Part shown: positions 1-8,769 of the stretch, piece by piece
Layout of the letters: every line of letters starts with the position of its first letter
Numbering within the stretch: the first letter of the stretch is position 1
Assembly (NCBI GenBank): GCA_900316715.1
Contig: ONEC01000005.1
Span: 1-46,893, forward strand
DNA length: 46,893 nucleotides
Direction of reading: 5' to 3'
DNA from: an uncultured Eubacteriales bacterium
GTDB lineage: Bacteria > Bacillota > Clostridia > Lachnospirales > Lachnospiraceae
Notes under the pieces: generated by a model
Told to the model about the DNA's origin: nothing
Seen by the model: the letters and a program-made list of their open reading frames with translations, nothing else
Databases searched by the model: none
Program-made: the position numbers and the translations under genes

Positions 1-1007
1 ACTTTGAGGACCAGCAGGTTCTTAAGGGTATAGATCTTACTATACATAAGAACGAATTCCTGACACTTCTCGGCCCATCAGGCTGTGGCAAAACCACAAC
101 TCTCCGAATCATTGCAGGGTTTGAAGACCCATCAGGCGGAGAGGTTCTTTTTGATGGAGTTGATATAACTAAAATCCCATCTTATAAGAGAGAGGTAAAT
201 ACTGTATTCCAGAAGTACGCTCTTTTCCCATTCCTTAATGTATTTGATAATGTTGCTTTCGGTCTTAAGATAAAGAAGATGGATAAGACAATTATAGAGC
301 ATAAGGTTACAAATATACTTGAGCTCGTTGGTCTTTCAGGCTTCGAAAAGAGAGATGTAGACAGCCTCTCAGGCGGACAGCAGCAGCGAGTAGCAATTGC
401 AAGAGCGCTTGTTAATGAGCCTAAGGTTCTTCTGCTTGATGAGCCTCTGGGAGCTCTTGATGCCAAACTCAGAAAGAGCATGCAGACTGAGCTTAAGAAG
501 ATACAGAGAGAGGTAGGGATTACATTTATCTTTGTAACCCATGATCAGGAAGAGGCTCTTTCCATGTCTGATACCGTAGTAGTTATGAATGAGGGTATCA
601 TACAGCAGGTTGGTTCACCTGAGGATATATATAATGAACCTGAGAACAGATTTGTAGCCAGCTTTATTGGTGAATCTAATATAATCGAAGCTGTTATGAA
701 GAAGGACCTTCTCGTAAGTTTCGATGGATATGACTTTGAATGTGTAGATAAAGGCTTCAAGAAAGACGAGGATGTTGAGGTTGTTATAAGACCTGAGGAT
801 ATCGATATAGTTAAGCCGAAGGATGCTAAGCTTACCGGTACCGTTAAGTCAATAGTCTTCAAGGGTGTTCATCACGAGATAGTAGTTGAGACTGCTAACA
901 GAGACTATCTGATACATACAACTGATTACTTTAAGCCGGGACTTAATGTAGGACTTAAGTTCGGACCTGACGACATCCACGTTATGTACCGTATGGACTG
1001 GGATTAA
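1..1007 (+). CDS. potA: Spermidine/putrescine ABC transporter ATPase PotA (5' truncated by window)
   Basis: The reading frame is open from the window edge, so the start codon and the first few residues are missing. The nucleotide-binding domain shows a Walker A motif GPSGCGKTT (bases 72-98), a Q-loop region (VFQKYALFP), the ABC signature LSGGQQQR and Walker [12 protein letters not shown]. After about residue 235 a C-terminal TOBE-type beta region follows (VVIRPEDI), as is usual for PotA/MalK-type ATPases. It would power import of polyamines through PotB and the PotC part of the downstream fusion. The substrate is inferred from the operon: potB starts 28 bases later and the third gene carries a PotD-like binding domain. 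Other TOBE-containing ATPases look similar, so the polyamine assignment rests mostly on the neighbours. Confidence 0.93.
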   Translation, partial: FEDQQVLKGIDLTIHKNEFLTLLGPSGCGKTTTLRIIAGFEDPSGGEVLFDGVDITKIPSYKREVNTVFQKYALFPFLNVFDNVAFGLKIKKMDKTIIEHKVTNILELVGLSGFEKRDVDSLSGGQQQRVAIARALVNEPKVLLLDEPLGALDAKLRKSMQTELKKIQREVGITFIFVTHDQEEALSMSDTVVVMNEGIIQQVGSPEDIYNEPENRFVASFIGESNIIEAVMKKDLLVSFDGYDFECVDKGFKKDEDVEVVIRPEDIDIVKPKDAKLTGTVKSIVFKGVHHEIVVETANRDYLIHTTDYFKPGLNVGLKFGPDDIHVMYRMDWD

Positions 1008-1035
1008 GAGTCTGTTGGTATAAAGGAGCATTAAC

Positions 1036-1866
1036 ATGAGACATTTTTCTAAGCTTGTAAGACCGTATCTTATCTGGTCTTTACTTATCATAATGGTACC
1101 GCTCATTCTTATAGTGCTGTATTCTTTTACTACGGGTGGAAATGAGCTGGTCAACATCAGATTTACTCTGGAAAACTTTAAGAAGATCGGTGAGCCAATC
1201 TATCTGGACGTTCTTAAGAAGTCCTTTAAGCTTGGCTTTGCTTCCGTGGCAATCTGTCTTGTTGTGGGTTATATACTTGCTTATTTCATAACAAGATTTA
1301 AAGAAAATGTGCAGGATCTTCTGATCCTTTTCGTAACTATCCCTATGTGGATAAATACACTTCTCAGAACTTATGCATGGATAAGCCTTCTTTCTGATAA
1401 CGGACTTATCAATTCATTTCTGGGACTTTTCGGACTTGACGCAGTGTCCTTCATGTATACGGATTTTGCAGTACTGATGGGACTTGTAAGTGATGTACTG
1501 CCGTTTATGGTTATTCCTATTCATACTTCCATCAGGAAGATTGATCCATCACTTATAGAGGCATCCCATGATCTTGGAGCTAACAGATTCCAGACCTTTG
1601 TAAGAGTAATACTTAAGATGTCGATTCCCGGTGTTATTAACGGAGTTATGATGACATTCCTGCTTTCGATATCTACATTCGTCATTCCGAAGCTTCTCGG
1701 AGGCGGACAGTACATGCTTATCGGTAACCTTATTGAGAATCAGTTTATCTCAGTAGGTAACTGGAACTTTGGTAGTGCACTATCAATAATCCTTACAGTT
1801 ATTATCCTTATCGGACTTACTCTTATGAAGAAGTTTGACAAGGAAGAGAAGGAGGAAGCAGAATGA
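1036..1866 (+). CDS. potB: Spermidine/putrescine ABC transporter permease PotB
   Basis: A 276-residue inner-membrane permease with about six hydrophobic segments, the first at residues 12-33. The EAA loop that docks onto the ATPase is visible around residues 175-200 (EASHDLGANRFQTF, then PGV). Length and the LVRPYLIWSLL-type N-terminus fit PotB. An AAAGGAG ribosome site lies just upstream of the ATG. The stop codon overlaps the start of the next gene by four bases (ATGA), which indicates translational coupling with the PotC-PotD fusion, as expected for two permease halves made in equal amounts. Confidence 0.92.
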   Translation: MRHFSKLVRPYLIWSLLIIMVPLILIVLYSFTTGGNELVNIRFTLENFKKIGEPIYLDVLKKSFKLGFASVAICLVVGYILAYFITRFKENVQDLLILFVTIPMWINTLLRTYAWISLLSDNGLINSFLGLFGLDAVSFMYTDFAVLMGLVSDVLPFMVIPIHTSIRKIDPSLIEASHDLGANRFQTFVRVILKMSIPGVINGVMMTFLLSISTFVIPKLLGGGQYMLIGNLIENQFISVGNWNFGSALSIILTVIILIGLTLMKKFDKEEKEEAE

Positions 1867-3692
1867 AATCCTCCCGTAAAGCTAAAGCTATCTATATTAT
1901 CTATATAGCGTGTGTATTTGTGTTCTTCTATCTGCCGATAGTAGTAACAATGATATTCTCATTTAACAGTTCCAAGTCCCTTACTCATTTCAGCGGTTTT
2001 TCGCTCAGATGGTATGAGAGACTTATAAGTGACGGTTCCATTGTTAAGGCGGTATATGTGTCTCTTACCATAGCGGTATTTGCGACTATCATTTCAACCG
2101 TTCTCGGAACTCTTACAGCGATAGGACTGTCTAAGAATAAGAAGGTTATAAAAGAGCTGATTCAGAATATCAACAATATTCCTATTATGAATCCGGATAT
2201 CGTAACGGCTATCGGCCTTATGATCCTTTTCTCATCCATCATGATGCCAAAGGGTTATGCGACCATGCTGCTTGCTCATATCGCCTTCTGTACGCCGTAT
2301 GTTATAACGAGTGTGTATCCTAAAGTAAGACAGATGGATCCGAGCGTTGCGGATGCGGCCATGGATCTCGGTGCAACACCGCTTGAAGCAATCACCAAGG
2401 TTATCATACCTATGCTTAAGGACGGAATCTATGCCGGTATACTTCTCAGTTTTACCATGTCCTTTGATGACTTTGTAATATCATACTTTGTAACTGGTAA
2501 TGGTGTAGAGAATATATCCATCGTCGTATATAACATGACGAAGCGTACAAATCCTACTATAAATGCACTCTCAACAATAGTTATTCTCGTTATCATCATT
2601 ATGCTTGTTATATCGAGATTTATCCCTGCAGCTCATAAGGGCACAATGAAGAGAATACTGGCAGTTATGACTGTCGTTGTTGTAGGCGTTATGATCATTA
2701 CAGGTCTTTCCTCATCAAAGAGAGTTCTCAGAGTATTTAACTCAGGAGAGTACTTTGAGCCTGAACTTATGGAACAGTTTGAGAAGGAATATGACTGTAA
2801 GCTTATATACGAGACATTTGATTCCAATGAGAGTATGTATACAAAGATTAAGAGTGGTGCCGAGTATGATGTGCTTGTAACCAGCGATTACATGATCGAA
2901 CGTCTTATTAAGGAAGAACAGCTTCAGCCTATCGACTGGTCGAAGATTACGAATAAGGATGCCCTCGATCCGGATGTAATGGACTTTGCTTTTGATCCGG
3001 ATAATGTATATTCCGTACCTTATTACGTTGGTACAGTTGGAATTCTCTATAATCCTAATGTAGTTGATGAAGAGGATCTGGAAGCAGGATGGGAAATTTT
3101 GAGAAATCCAAAGTATAAGGGCGATATCTACATGATCGATTCAGAACGTGAGTCATTCATGGTTGCGCTTAAGGCTCTTGGATATTCCATGAATACTGAT
3201 AATTACGACGAGATTGATGAGGCATATAAGTGGCTTATAGATCAGCGTGAGACTATGGATGTTGTCTATGTTGGTGATGATGCCATCGATAACATGGTTT
3301 CAGGCAACAAGTCAATCGCAGTTGTTTATTCGGGAGATGCCGCTCTTATCATGGCAGAGAATGACGAGCTGGAGTACTTCGAGCCTGAAGAAGGAACGGA
3401 AGAGTGGTGTGACAGTCTTATCATTACTGAGAACTGTGAAGATACAGATCTTGCCCATAAGTTTATAGATTTCACTCTTCGCGAAGAAGAGGGTATAAAG
3501 AATGATATCTTCATCGGTTATACATCACCTGTTACTTCGGTTAGAAAGTATATGGCGGAAAACGACTATGAAGGTCTTGAGTCCGCATATCTTCCTGAAT
3601 TTGGAAGACCTGGAAATGAGGTCTTTAAGTATCAGGAGACAAAACTTAAGGAGCATTACAGTGATCTTTGGACAAAAGTAAAGGCTTATTAA
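1863..3692 (+). CDS. potC: Fused PotC permease and PotD substrate-binding protein
   Basis: One 609-residue frame carries two transporter subunits. Residues about 1-260 are a PotC-type permease with six membrane segments and an EAA loop (AAMDLGATPLEAITKVI). Residues about 266-287 form an additional membrane segment, and residues about 290-609 are a PotD-type binding protein starting at VLRVFNSGEYF, with PotD-like stretches such as YDVLVTSDYMI and VPYYVGTVGILYNP. The usual PotD lipobox cysteine is absent: the segment reads ITGLSSS where a free lipoprotein would have a Cys. This makes sense if the domain is held at the membrane by the fusion. PotC-PotD fusions are known in some Firmicutes, so this is unusual architecture but not new. 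An AAGGAGG ribosome site precedes the ATG, which overlaps the potB stop. Confidence 0.92.
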   Translation: MKSSRKAKAIYIIYIACVFVFFYLPIVVTMIFSFNSSKSLTHFSGFSLRWYERLISDGSIVKAVYVSLTIAVFATIISTVLGTLTAIGLSKNKKVIKELIQNINNIPIMNPDIVTAIGLMILFSSIMMPKGYATMLLAHIAFCTPYVITSVYPKVRQMDPSVADAAMDLGATPLEAITKVIIPMLKDGIYAGILLSFTMSFDDFVISYFVTGNGVENISIVVYNMTKRTNPTINALSTIVILVIIIMLVISRFIPAAHKGTMKRILAVMTVVVVGVMIITGLSSSKRVLRVFNSGEYFEPELMEQFEKEYDCKLIYETFDSNESMYTKIKSGAEYDVLVTSDYMIERLIKEEQLQPIDWSKITNKDALDPDVMDFAFDPDNVYSVPYYVGTVGILYNPNVVDEEDLEAGWEILRNPKYKGDIYMIDSERESFMVALKALGYSMNTDNYDEIDEAYKWLIDQRETMDVVYVGDDAIDNMVSGNKSIAVVYSGDAALIMAENDELEYFEPEEGTEEWCDSLIITENCEDTDLAHKFIDFTLREEEGIKNDIFIGYTSPVTSVRKYMAENDYEGLESAYLPEFGRPGNEVFKYQETKLKEHYSDLWTKVKAY

Positions 3693-3754
3693 ATATCTAT
3701 TAATATACCGTAAATATACTAACTTATTGCTGAAAAATCTGTGATAGTATGTTA

Positions 3755-3788
3755 GAATAGGGTTTGGTTTTTTCCAAACCTTATTTTT
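3755..3788 (+). terminator. Intrinsic terminator after the pot operon
   Basis: A perfect 7-bp stem (GGTTTGG 3761-3767 with CCAAACC 3774-3780) closes a six-T loop. Further A-U and G-U pairs extend it outward, and the T-rich run TTATTTTT follows. It lies 69 bases after the PotC-PotD stop codon and ends polyamine-operon transcription before the AI-2E-family gene. Confidence 0.8.
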
Positions 3789-3822
3789 ACGATAGATACA
3801 GGATTTTAAAGAGGTATCGGTT

Positions 3823-5223
3823 TTGGGTGATAAGCACGGATTTAATAAAGATGATATTAAGAAGGGCATAATACTGGCGGCCAGCTTGTGTATTGTTATA
3901 GTGTTCTATTATCTTCTTGGTAAGATAGGACTGCTATTTATGGCCATAGGTAAGCTTATCAGTTCTATGAGCAGTATTATTGTGGGATGTGTGATCGCAT
4001 TTCTCCTTAATCCTGTCATGAATCTGATGCATAAAGCATTTATATCGTTATACACGAAGATGTTTAAAAAGTCTTCGGAAAAGAAGATATATAAAGCTGC
4101 AAAGACAACAGCCATAGCTGTTACGATCATCCTGTTTGTGGCACTCATCGTCGGATTCCTTCTGGTTCTTATTCCTGAACTCCGAGACAGTGTAGTAAAG
4201 TTCACAGATAACTTTGGAACATATATCAATAATATTCAGAACTGGGCTAACAGATTCCTGAAGAATTATCCTCAGGTTGAGCAGATATTCAACACAAACC
4301 TCGATAACTTCGAGACCATGCTCATGAATCTTATCAACCAGAAGCTCATTCCTAATATGGATACCATCGTTGTTTATGTATCTACTGGTATCGTAGGCGG
4401 TGTAAAGATTGTTCTGGATATTCTTATCGGACTTATTGTTGCTGTTTATCTTCTTGGCAACAAGGATACGCTTTGTGCTCAGGGCAAGAAGCTTATCTAC
4501 GCAGTATTTGATAAGGAAAAGGGCAACACGGTTCTTCACGGTTTCGCCTATGTAAACAGTGTATTCGGTGGATTCCTTAACGGTAAGATCGTGGATTCTG
4601 TTATTATCGGACTTCTATGTTCGATAGTGCTTCAGTTCCTGAAGATGCCTTATTCAACACTTATAAGTGTTGTTATCGGATGTACAAATATCATACCGTT
4701 CTTCGGACCTATTATCGGAGCAGTACCTTGTGGAGTCCTGGTACTTGTGGATAATCCGAAGAAATGTATCGTATTTATCATATTTATAATTATTCTTCAG
4801 CAGATAGATGGAAATGTAATCGGTCCGCTTATTCTTGGCGATTCAACCGGTCTTTCCGGCATGTGGGTTCTTTTCTCTATTCTTATCGGAGGAAAAATGT
4901 TTGGATTCCCTGGAATGATCCTGGGCGTTCCGGTATTTGCATGTATCTATACTCTGAGTACGATCCTACTTAGAAATGCGCTTAACAAACGAGGGCTGAA
5001 TAACTCGACGGAATACTTTGTGAAGCTGCATGGCTTCGATGAAAATGGTAATCCGATAAGTACCACGAATGTAAAACGCGAGAGTGCAAAGGAACGTAAG
5101 AAGAGACTAGATAAGTTTAACGAGATTCAGAACTCGGTACATAAAGTTACAGAAAGCGTCATCCATCATGGTAAATCGAAGGGTGATGATATAGAGGAGG
5201 AAAAGAAAGATGACTCAGTTTAA
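3823..5223 (+). CDS. AI-2E family transporter-like membrane protein
   Basis: A 466-residue integral membrane protein of the AI-2E exporter/UPF0118 family. Hydrophobic segments occur at about residues 13-33, 38-58, 92-115, a cluster around 190-215, and several between 250 and 360. The family-typical C-terminal part is visible (TNIIPFFGPIIGAVPCG, then NVIGPLILGDSTGLS). Family members include autoinducer-2 exporters and Na+/H+ antiporters, so the substrate here is unknown. I use the TTG start at 3823 because AAGAGGT (3808-3815) sits at a suitable distance and no ATG fits better. The last 65 residues are charged and cytoplasmic. The 3' end overlaps the leuS start by 14 bases. Confidence 0.86.
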   Translation: MGDKHGFNKDDIKKGIILAASLCIVIVFYYLLGKIGLLFMAIGKLISSMSSIIVGCVIAFLLNPVMNLMHKAFISLYTKMFKKSSEKKIYKAAKTTAIAVTIILFVALIVGFLLVLIPELRDSVVKFTDNFGTYINNIQNWANRFLKNYPQVEQIFNTNLDNFETMLMNLINQKLIPNMDTIVVYVSTGIVGGVKIVLDILIGLIVAVYLLGNKDTLCAQGKKLIYAVFDKEKGNTVLHGFAYVNSVFGGFLNGKIVDSVIIGLLCSIVLQFLKMPYSTLISVVIGCTNIIPFFGPIIGAVPCGVLVLVDNPKKCIVFIIFIIILQQIDGNVIGPLILGDSTGLSGMWVLFSILIGGKMFGFPGMILGVPVFACIYTLSTILLRNALNKRGLNNSTEYFVKLHGFDENGNPISTTNVKRESAKERKKRLDKFNEIQNSVHKVTESVIHHGKSKGDDIEEEKKDDSV

Positions 5224-7645
5224 TCACAAGCTCATCGAAAACAAGTGGAACAAGAAGTGGGAGGAGAGTCCGATCAATGTAAATGACGGAAAGAAGCCTA
5301 AGTATTACTGTCTGGATATGTTCCCATATCCATCAGGCAACGGCCTCCACGTGGGACACTGGAGAGGATATGTTATATCTGATGTATGGAGCCGTTATCA
5401 GTTAATGCATGGAAAGTATGTTATCCACCCTATGGGTTGGGATGCATTTGGTCTTCCTGCAGAGAACTATGCTATCAAGAACGGTGTACATCCTTCAATA
5501 TCAACAGCAAAGAATGTCGCATCTATCAAAGAGCAGATCAAACAGATTTCTGCAATCTATGACTGGGATATGGAAGTAAATACTACTGATCCTGACTATT
5601 TCAAGTGGACTCAGTGGATCTTTTTACAGATGTTCAAGAAGGGACTTGCTTATGAGAAGGAGATGCCTATAAACTGGTGTCCATCATGTAAGACAGGTCT
5701 TGCTAACGAAGAGGTTAAGGAAGGTAAGTGTGAGCGTTGTGGCGCTGATGTTACTAAGAAGAACCTTCGTCAGTGGATGCTGAAGATTACAGCATATGCT
5801 GAGAGACTTCTTGCTGATCTTGACAAGCTTGACTGGCCTGAGAAGGTTAAGAAGATGCAGTCAGAGTGGATCGGTAAATCTCAGGGTGCTGAGGTTAACT
5901 TCCCTGTAGATGGAAGAGACGAGGTTATTACAGTTTATACTACAAGACCTGATACACTTTACGGAGCAACATTTATGGTTCTTGCTCCTGAATCAGAGCT
6001 TGCTTCAAAGCTTTATACACCAGAGACAGAAGCTGCAGTTAAGGATTATATCTATCAGACATCTCTTAAGTCATCTATCGACAGAATGGCTGACAAGGAG
6101 AAGACAGGTGTATTCACAGGCTGCTATGCTATCAATCCTCTGAATGGAGCAAAGACTCCAATCTGGCTCTCTGACTATGTACTTGCTGATTATGGTACAG
6201 GAGCTATCATGTGCGTACCTGCTCATGATGACAGAGACTTTGAATTTGCTAAGAAGTTTAATCTTCCTATAATTCAGGTTATCGCTCCAACTCTTGATGA
6301 TGTTCAGGATGGAAATGAGATGACTGAAGCTTATACAGCTGCATCAGGTGTTATGGTAAATTCCGGTGAATGGAACGGAATGGAGTCAGCTGTACTTAAG
6401 AAGGAAGCTCCAAAGATTATAGAAGAGAAGGGTTACGGAAAGGCTACAACTAACTACAAGCTCCGTGACTGGGTATTCTCAAGACAGAGATACTGGGGAG
6501 AGCCTATTCCTATTGTTCACTGCGAGAAGTGTGGATGCGTTGCAGTTCCTGAAGAAGAACTTCCACTCAGACTTCCTGATGTAGAGAAGTATGAGCCAAC
6601 AGGAACAGGTGAGTCACCACTTGCAGCTATTGAAGAGTGGGTTAACTGTACATGTCCACAGTGTGGCGGCCCTGCTAAGAGAGAGACAAATACTATGCCT
6701 CAGTGGGCAGGATCATCATGGTACTTCCTCAGATATGTGGATGTAAATAATGATAAGGAACTTGTATCAAGAGAAAAGGCAGATAAGTATCTTCCTGTAG
6801 ATATGTATATCGGTGGTGTAGAGCATGCAGTTCTTCACCTGCTTTACTCAAGATTCTGGACAAAGTTCTTATATGATATCGGCGTAATTGGTTTCGATGA
6901 GCCATTTAAGAAGCTCTTCAATCAGGGTATGATCTGTGGTAGAGATAAAGTTACAGGAAAGCCTACAAAGATGAGTAAGTCACTTGGAAATATCGTATCT
7001 CCTGACGATATCGTTCGTGATTATGGATGCGATACACTGAGACTCTATGAGCTTTTCGTAGGACCACCTGAAGCTGACGCTATCTGGGATGATGCAGGTA
7101 TCGATGGTATCTACAGATTCCTTAAGAGATTCTATACAGTAGTTACTGAGAATGCAGATAAGAATGTTGCAGAGACTCCGGAGCTTCTTAAGCTCCGTAA
7201 CGGACTTATCAAGGATGTTACAGAAAGACTTAATTCATTCAGCTTTAATACTGTTGTATCTGCATTTATGGAGTACAATAACAGCTTTGCTGCACTTACA
7301 AAGACTACAGGTGTAGATGTTGAGACTCTTAAGACTATGGTTCGTCTTATTGCACCTTTCGCACCTCATCTTGGTGAGGAACTCTGGGAGGTACTTGGCG
7401 GAACAGATTCTGTATTCCATACAGAATGGCCTGAGTTTGATGAGAAGCATCTTGTAAGCGATACAATAACACTTCCTGTACAGGTAAATGGAAAGACTCG
7501 TCTTACAGTAGATGTTCCTGCAGATGCTGATAAGGATGCAATTATTGCAGCAGGTATCGAAGCACTCGGTGCAAGACTTGATGGTAAGACTGTTGTTAAG
7601 GAAATCTATGTTCCTAAGAAGATCATTAATATCGTAGTGAAATAA
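5210..7645 (+). CDS. leuS: Leucyl-tRNA synthetase
   Basis: Class I leucyl-tRNA synthetase, 811 residues, charging tRNA-Leu in the cytoplasm. The HIGH-type motif appears as PSGNGLHVGHWRGY (about residues 43-56) and the KMSKS loop as KMSKSLGN (about residue 587). Two zinc-knuckle-like cysteine sets are present (CPSC...CERC and CEKC...CPQC), along with the CP1 editing domain between them (TTRPDTLYGATFMVLAPES). The ATG lies inside the end of the upstream membrane-protein gene and is preceded by GAGGAGG. There is therefore no room for a leucine T-box leader directly ahead of it. The gene uses frequent, translation-favoured codons compared with its neighbours. Confidence 0.97.
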   Translation: MTQFNHKLIENKWNKKWEESPINVNDGKKPKYYCLDMFPYPSGNGLHVGHWRGYVISDVWSRYQLMHGKYVIHPMGWDAFGLPAENYAIKNGVHPSISTAKNVASIKEQIKQISAIYDWDMEVNTTDPDYFKWTQWIFLQMFKKGLAYEKEMPINWCPSCKTGLANEEVKEGKCERCGADVTKKNLRQWMLKITAYAERLLADLDKLDWPEKVKKMQSEWIGKSQGAEVNFPVDGRDEVITVYTTRPDTLYGATFMVLAPESELASKLYTPETEAAVKDYIYQTSLKSSIDRMADKEKTGVFTGCYAINPLNGAKTPIWLSDYVLADYGTGAIMCVPAHDDRDFEFAKKFNLPIIQVIAPTLDDVQDGNEMTEAYTAASGVMVNSGEWNGMESAVLKKEAPKIIEEKGYGKATTNYKLRDWVFSRQRYWGEPIPIVHCEKCGCVAVPEEELPLRLPDVEKYEPTGTGESPLAAIEEWVNCTCPQCGGPAKRETNTMPQWAGSSWYFLRYVDVNNDKELVSREKADKYLPVDMYIGGVEHAVLHLLYSRFWTKFLYDIGVIGFDEPFKKLFNQGMICGRDKVTGKPTKMSKSLGNIVSPDDIVRDYGCDTLRLYELFVGPPEADAIWDDAGIDGIYRFLKRFYTVVTENADKNVAETPELLKLRNGLIKDVTERLNSFSFNTVVSAFMEYNNSFAALTKTTGVDVETLKTMVRLIAPFAPHLGEELWEVLGGTDSVFHTEWPEFDEKHLVSDTITLPVQVNGKTRLTVDVPADADKDAIIAAGIEALGARLDGKTVVKEIYVPKKIINIVVK

Positions 7646-8733
7646 TGAATAAAATCTTCAGTAAAATATTAAGAAGAAACAGTATAATGATCATAATGCC
7701 ACTGGCGATAGTTGTATTTACAATATCGCTGGTGGCATTCCAGCTGTCAGAACTCCGGGAATACCGGAGTTTTGAAATGCATGATGCTTCCAGCGCGGAT
7801 ACATTTATATCTGCGGGTGAACTGAATGTTACTTTTGAGGCTTCCGGACTAAAGAAGGCGGGCTATGATTATCTGAGAGATGATAAGAAAGCAGGAGAGT
7901 ATTATTACCTGTTTGAGGATAATCATGTATGGCTGTTTGCACTGAAGGATATTCCGGGAAGAGACCTGACGGAAGGTAAGCATGTTCTGAATGTAAGACT
8001 TACAGTGGATGAACCTGTTATGAACCAGATCGTTCAGGATTATTCAACAGAGCTTAAGACGGACAGCCGAAACTTTACAGGCTTTGTGGATCCGGTAATC
8101 TTTAATGAGTTTGAATATCCTGAATTAAAGATAAAGATAATCAAATATGTTTATTACGCAGGAGTTGTTGTTGCAGCTCTTACGGTTCTTTATCTTATTG
8201 CTATACTCAGCAGTCCGGCAGCAAGCTTTCAGGCCAGATTCCTTACGAAATATGGAAGCAGAAGAAAGATTATCAAAGAGCTGGATAATGAACTTGAAGA
8301 GAAGCTTCTTTATAAGGGTGAAAATACATACATTACAGAAAACTATCTTGTGGCTGCTTATGTAACACATGTAGATGTGGTGAGGCTGGATGATATAAGA
8401 TATCTGTCCAAGCATGTAGAAGAGCTTAAAGAGGTATTCAGAAAGAAGGTCATCTATAAGCTTACAGCTTCAAATGTTGAAAAGCTTTACTATGAACAGT
8501 GTTTCAGCAGTGAAGAGGTTCTTGATAAGATAATATATTATATCAGACGTGATGATATAGTGGATGAGACGGCTGAACTTGATAGGGAGAATTCTCATCA
8601 GAAAGCTGATGGGGATCCGGGCAAGGTAACAAGAGAAGAGACCAAGGAATTAAAGAAAGAACCTAGAAGACCAAGATATATAATAGATAAATCTGAATTA
8701 GATGATACAGATGAAGAAAACGGCAGTAACTGA
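7645..8733 (+). CDS. Two-pass membrane protein of unknown function
   Basis: I do not recognise this 362-residue protein. It has a membrane segment near the N-terminus (about residues 13-34), an outside region of roughly 130 residues, a second segment at about 169-189, and a cytoplasmic C-terminal part of about 170 residues. The cytoplasmic part has a mixed alpha/beta look and a charged, probably disordered tail after residue 310. The start codon overlaps the leuS stop (TAATG), so translation is probably coupled. It ends in a strong bidirectional terminator whose loop contains its own stop codon. No enzyme motif is visible. Confidence 0.75.
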   Translation: MNKIFSKILRRNSIMIIMPLAIVVFTISLVAFQLSELREYRSFEMHDASSADTFISAGELNVTFEASGLKKAGYDYLRDDKKAGEYYYLFEDNHVWLFALKDIPGRDLTEGKHVLNVRLTVDEPVMNQIVQDYSTELKTDSRNFTGFVDPVIFNEFEYPELKIKIIKYVYYAGVVVAALTVLYLIAILSSPAASFQARFLTKYGSRRKIIKELDNELEEKLLYKGENTYITENYLVAAYVTHVDVVRLDDIRYLSKHVEELKEVFRKKVIYKLTASNVEKLYYEQCFSSEEVLDKIIYYIRRDDIVDETAELDRENSHQKADGDPGKVTREETKELKKEPRRPRYIIDKSELDDTDEENGSN

Positions 8734-8753
8734 TATGTTACTGCCGTTTTTAT
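8717..8753. terminator. Bidirectional terminator between convergent genes
   Basis: A perfect hairpin of about 13-14 bp: left arm AAACGGCAGTAAC ending at 8730, right arm GTTACTGCCGTTT starting at 8736. It has T-runs on both strands and can stop both the leuS-linked membrane-protein gene and the oncoming GH43 gene. The TGA stop of the plus-strand gene is in the loop (8731-8733). Confidence 0.88.
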
Positions 8754-8769
8754 AGTTCATAAACTATGA

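Noticed and set aside
5000..5210. Leucine T-box leader upstream of leuS
   Set aside because: The region is coding sequence of the AI-2E-family protein and no T-box core sequence or terminator/antiterminator pair is visible.
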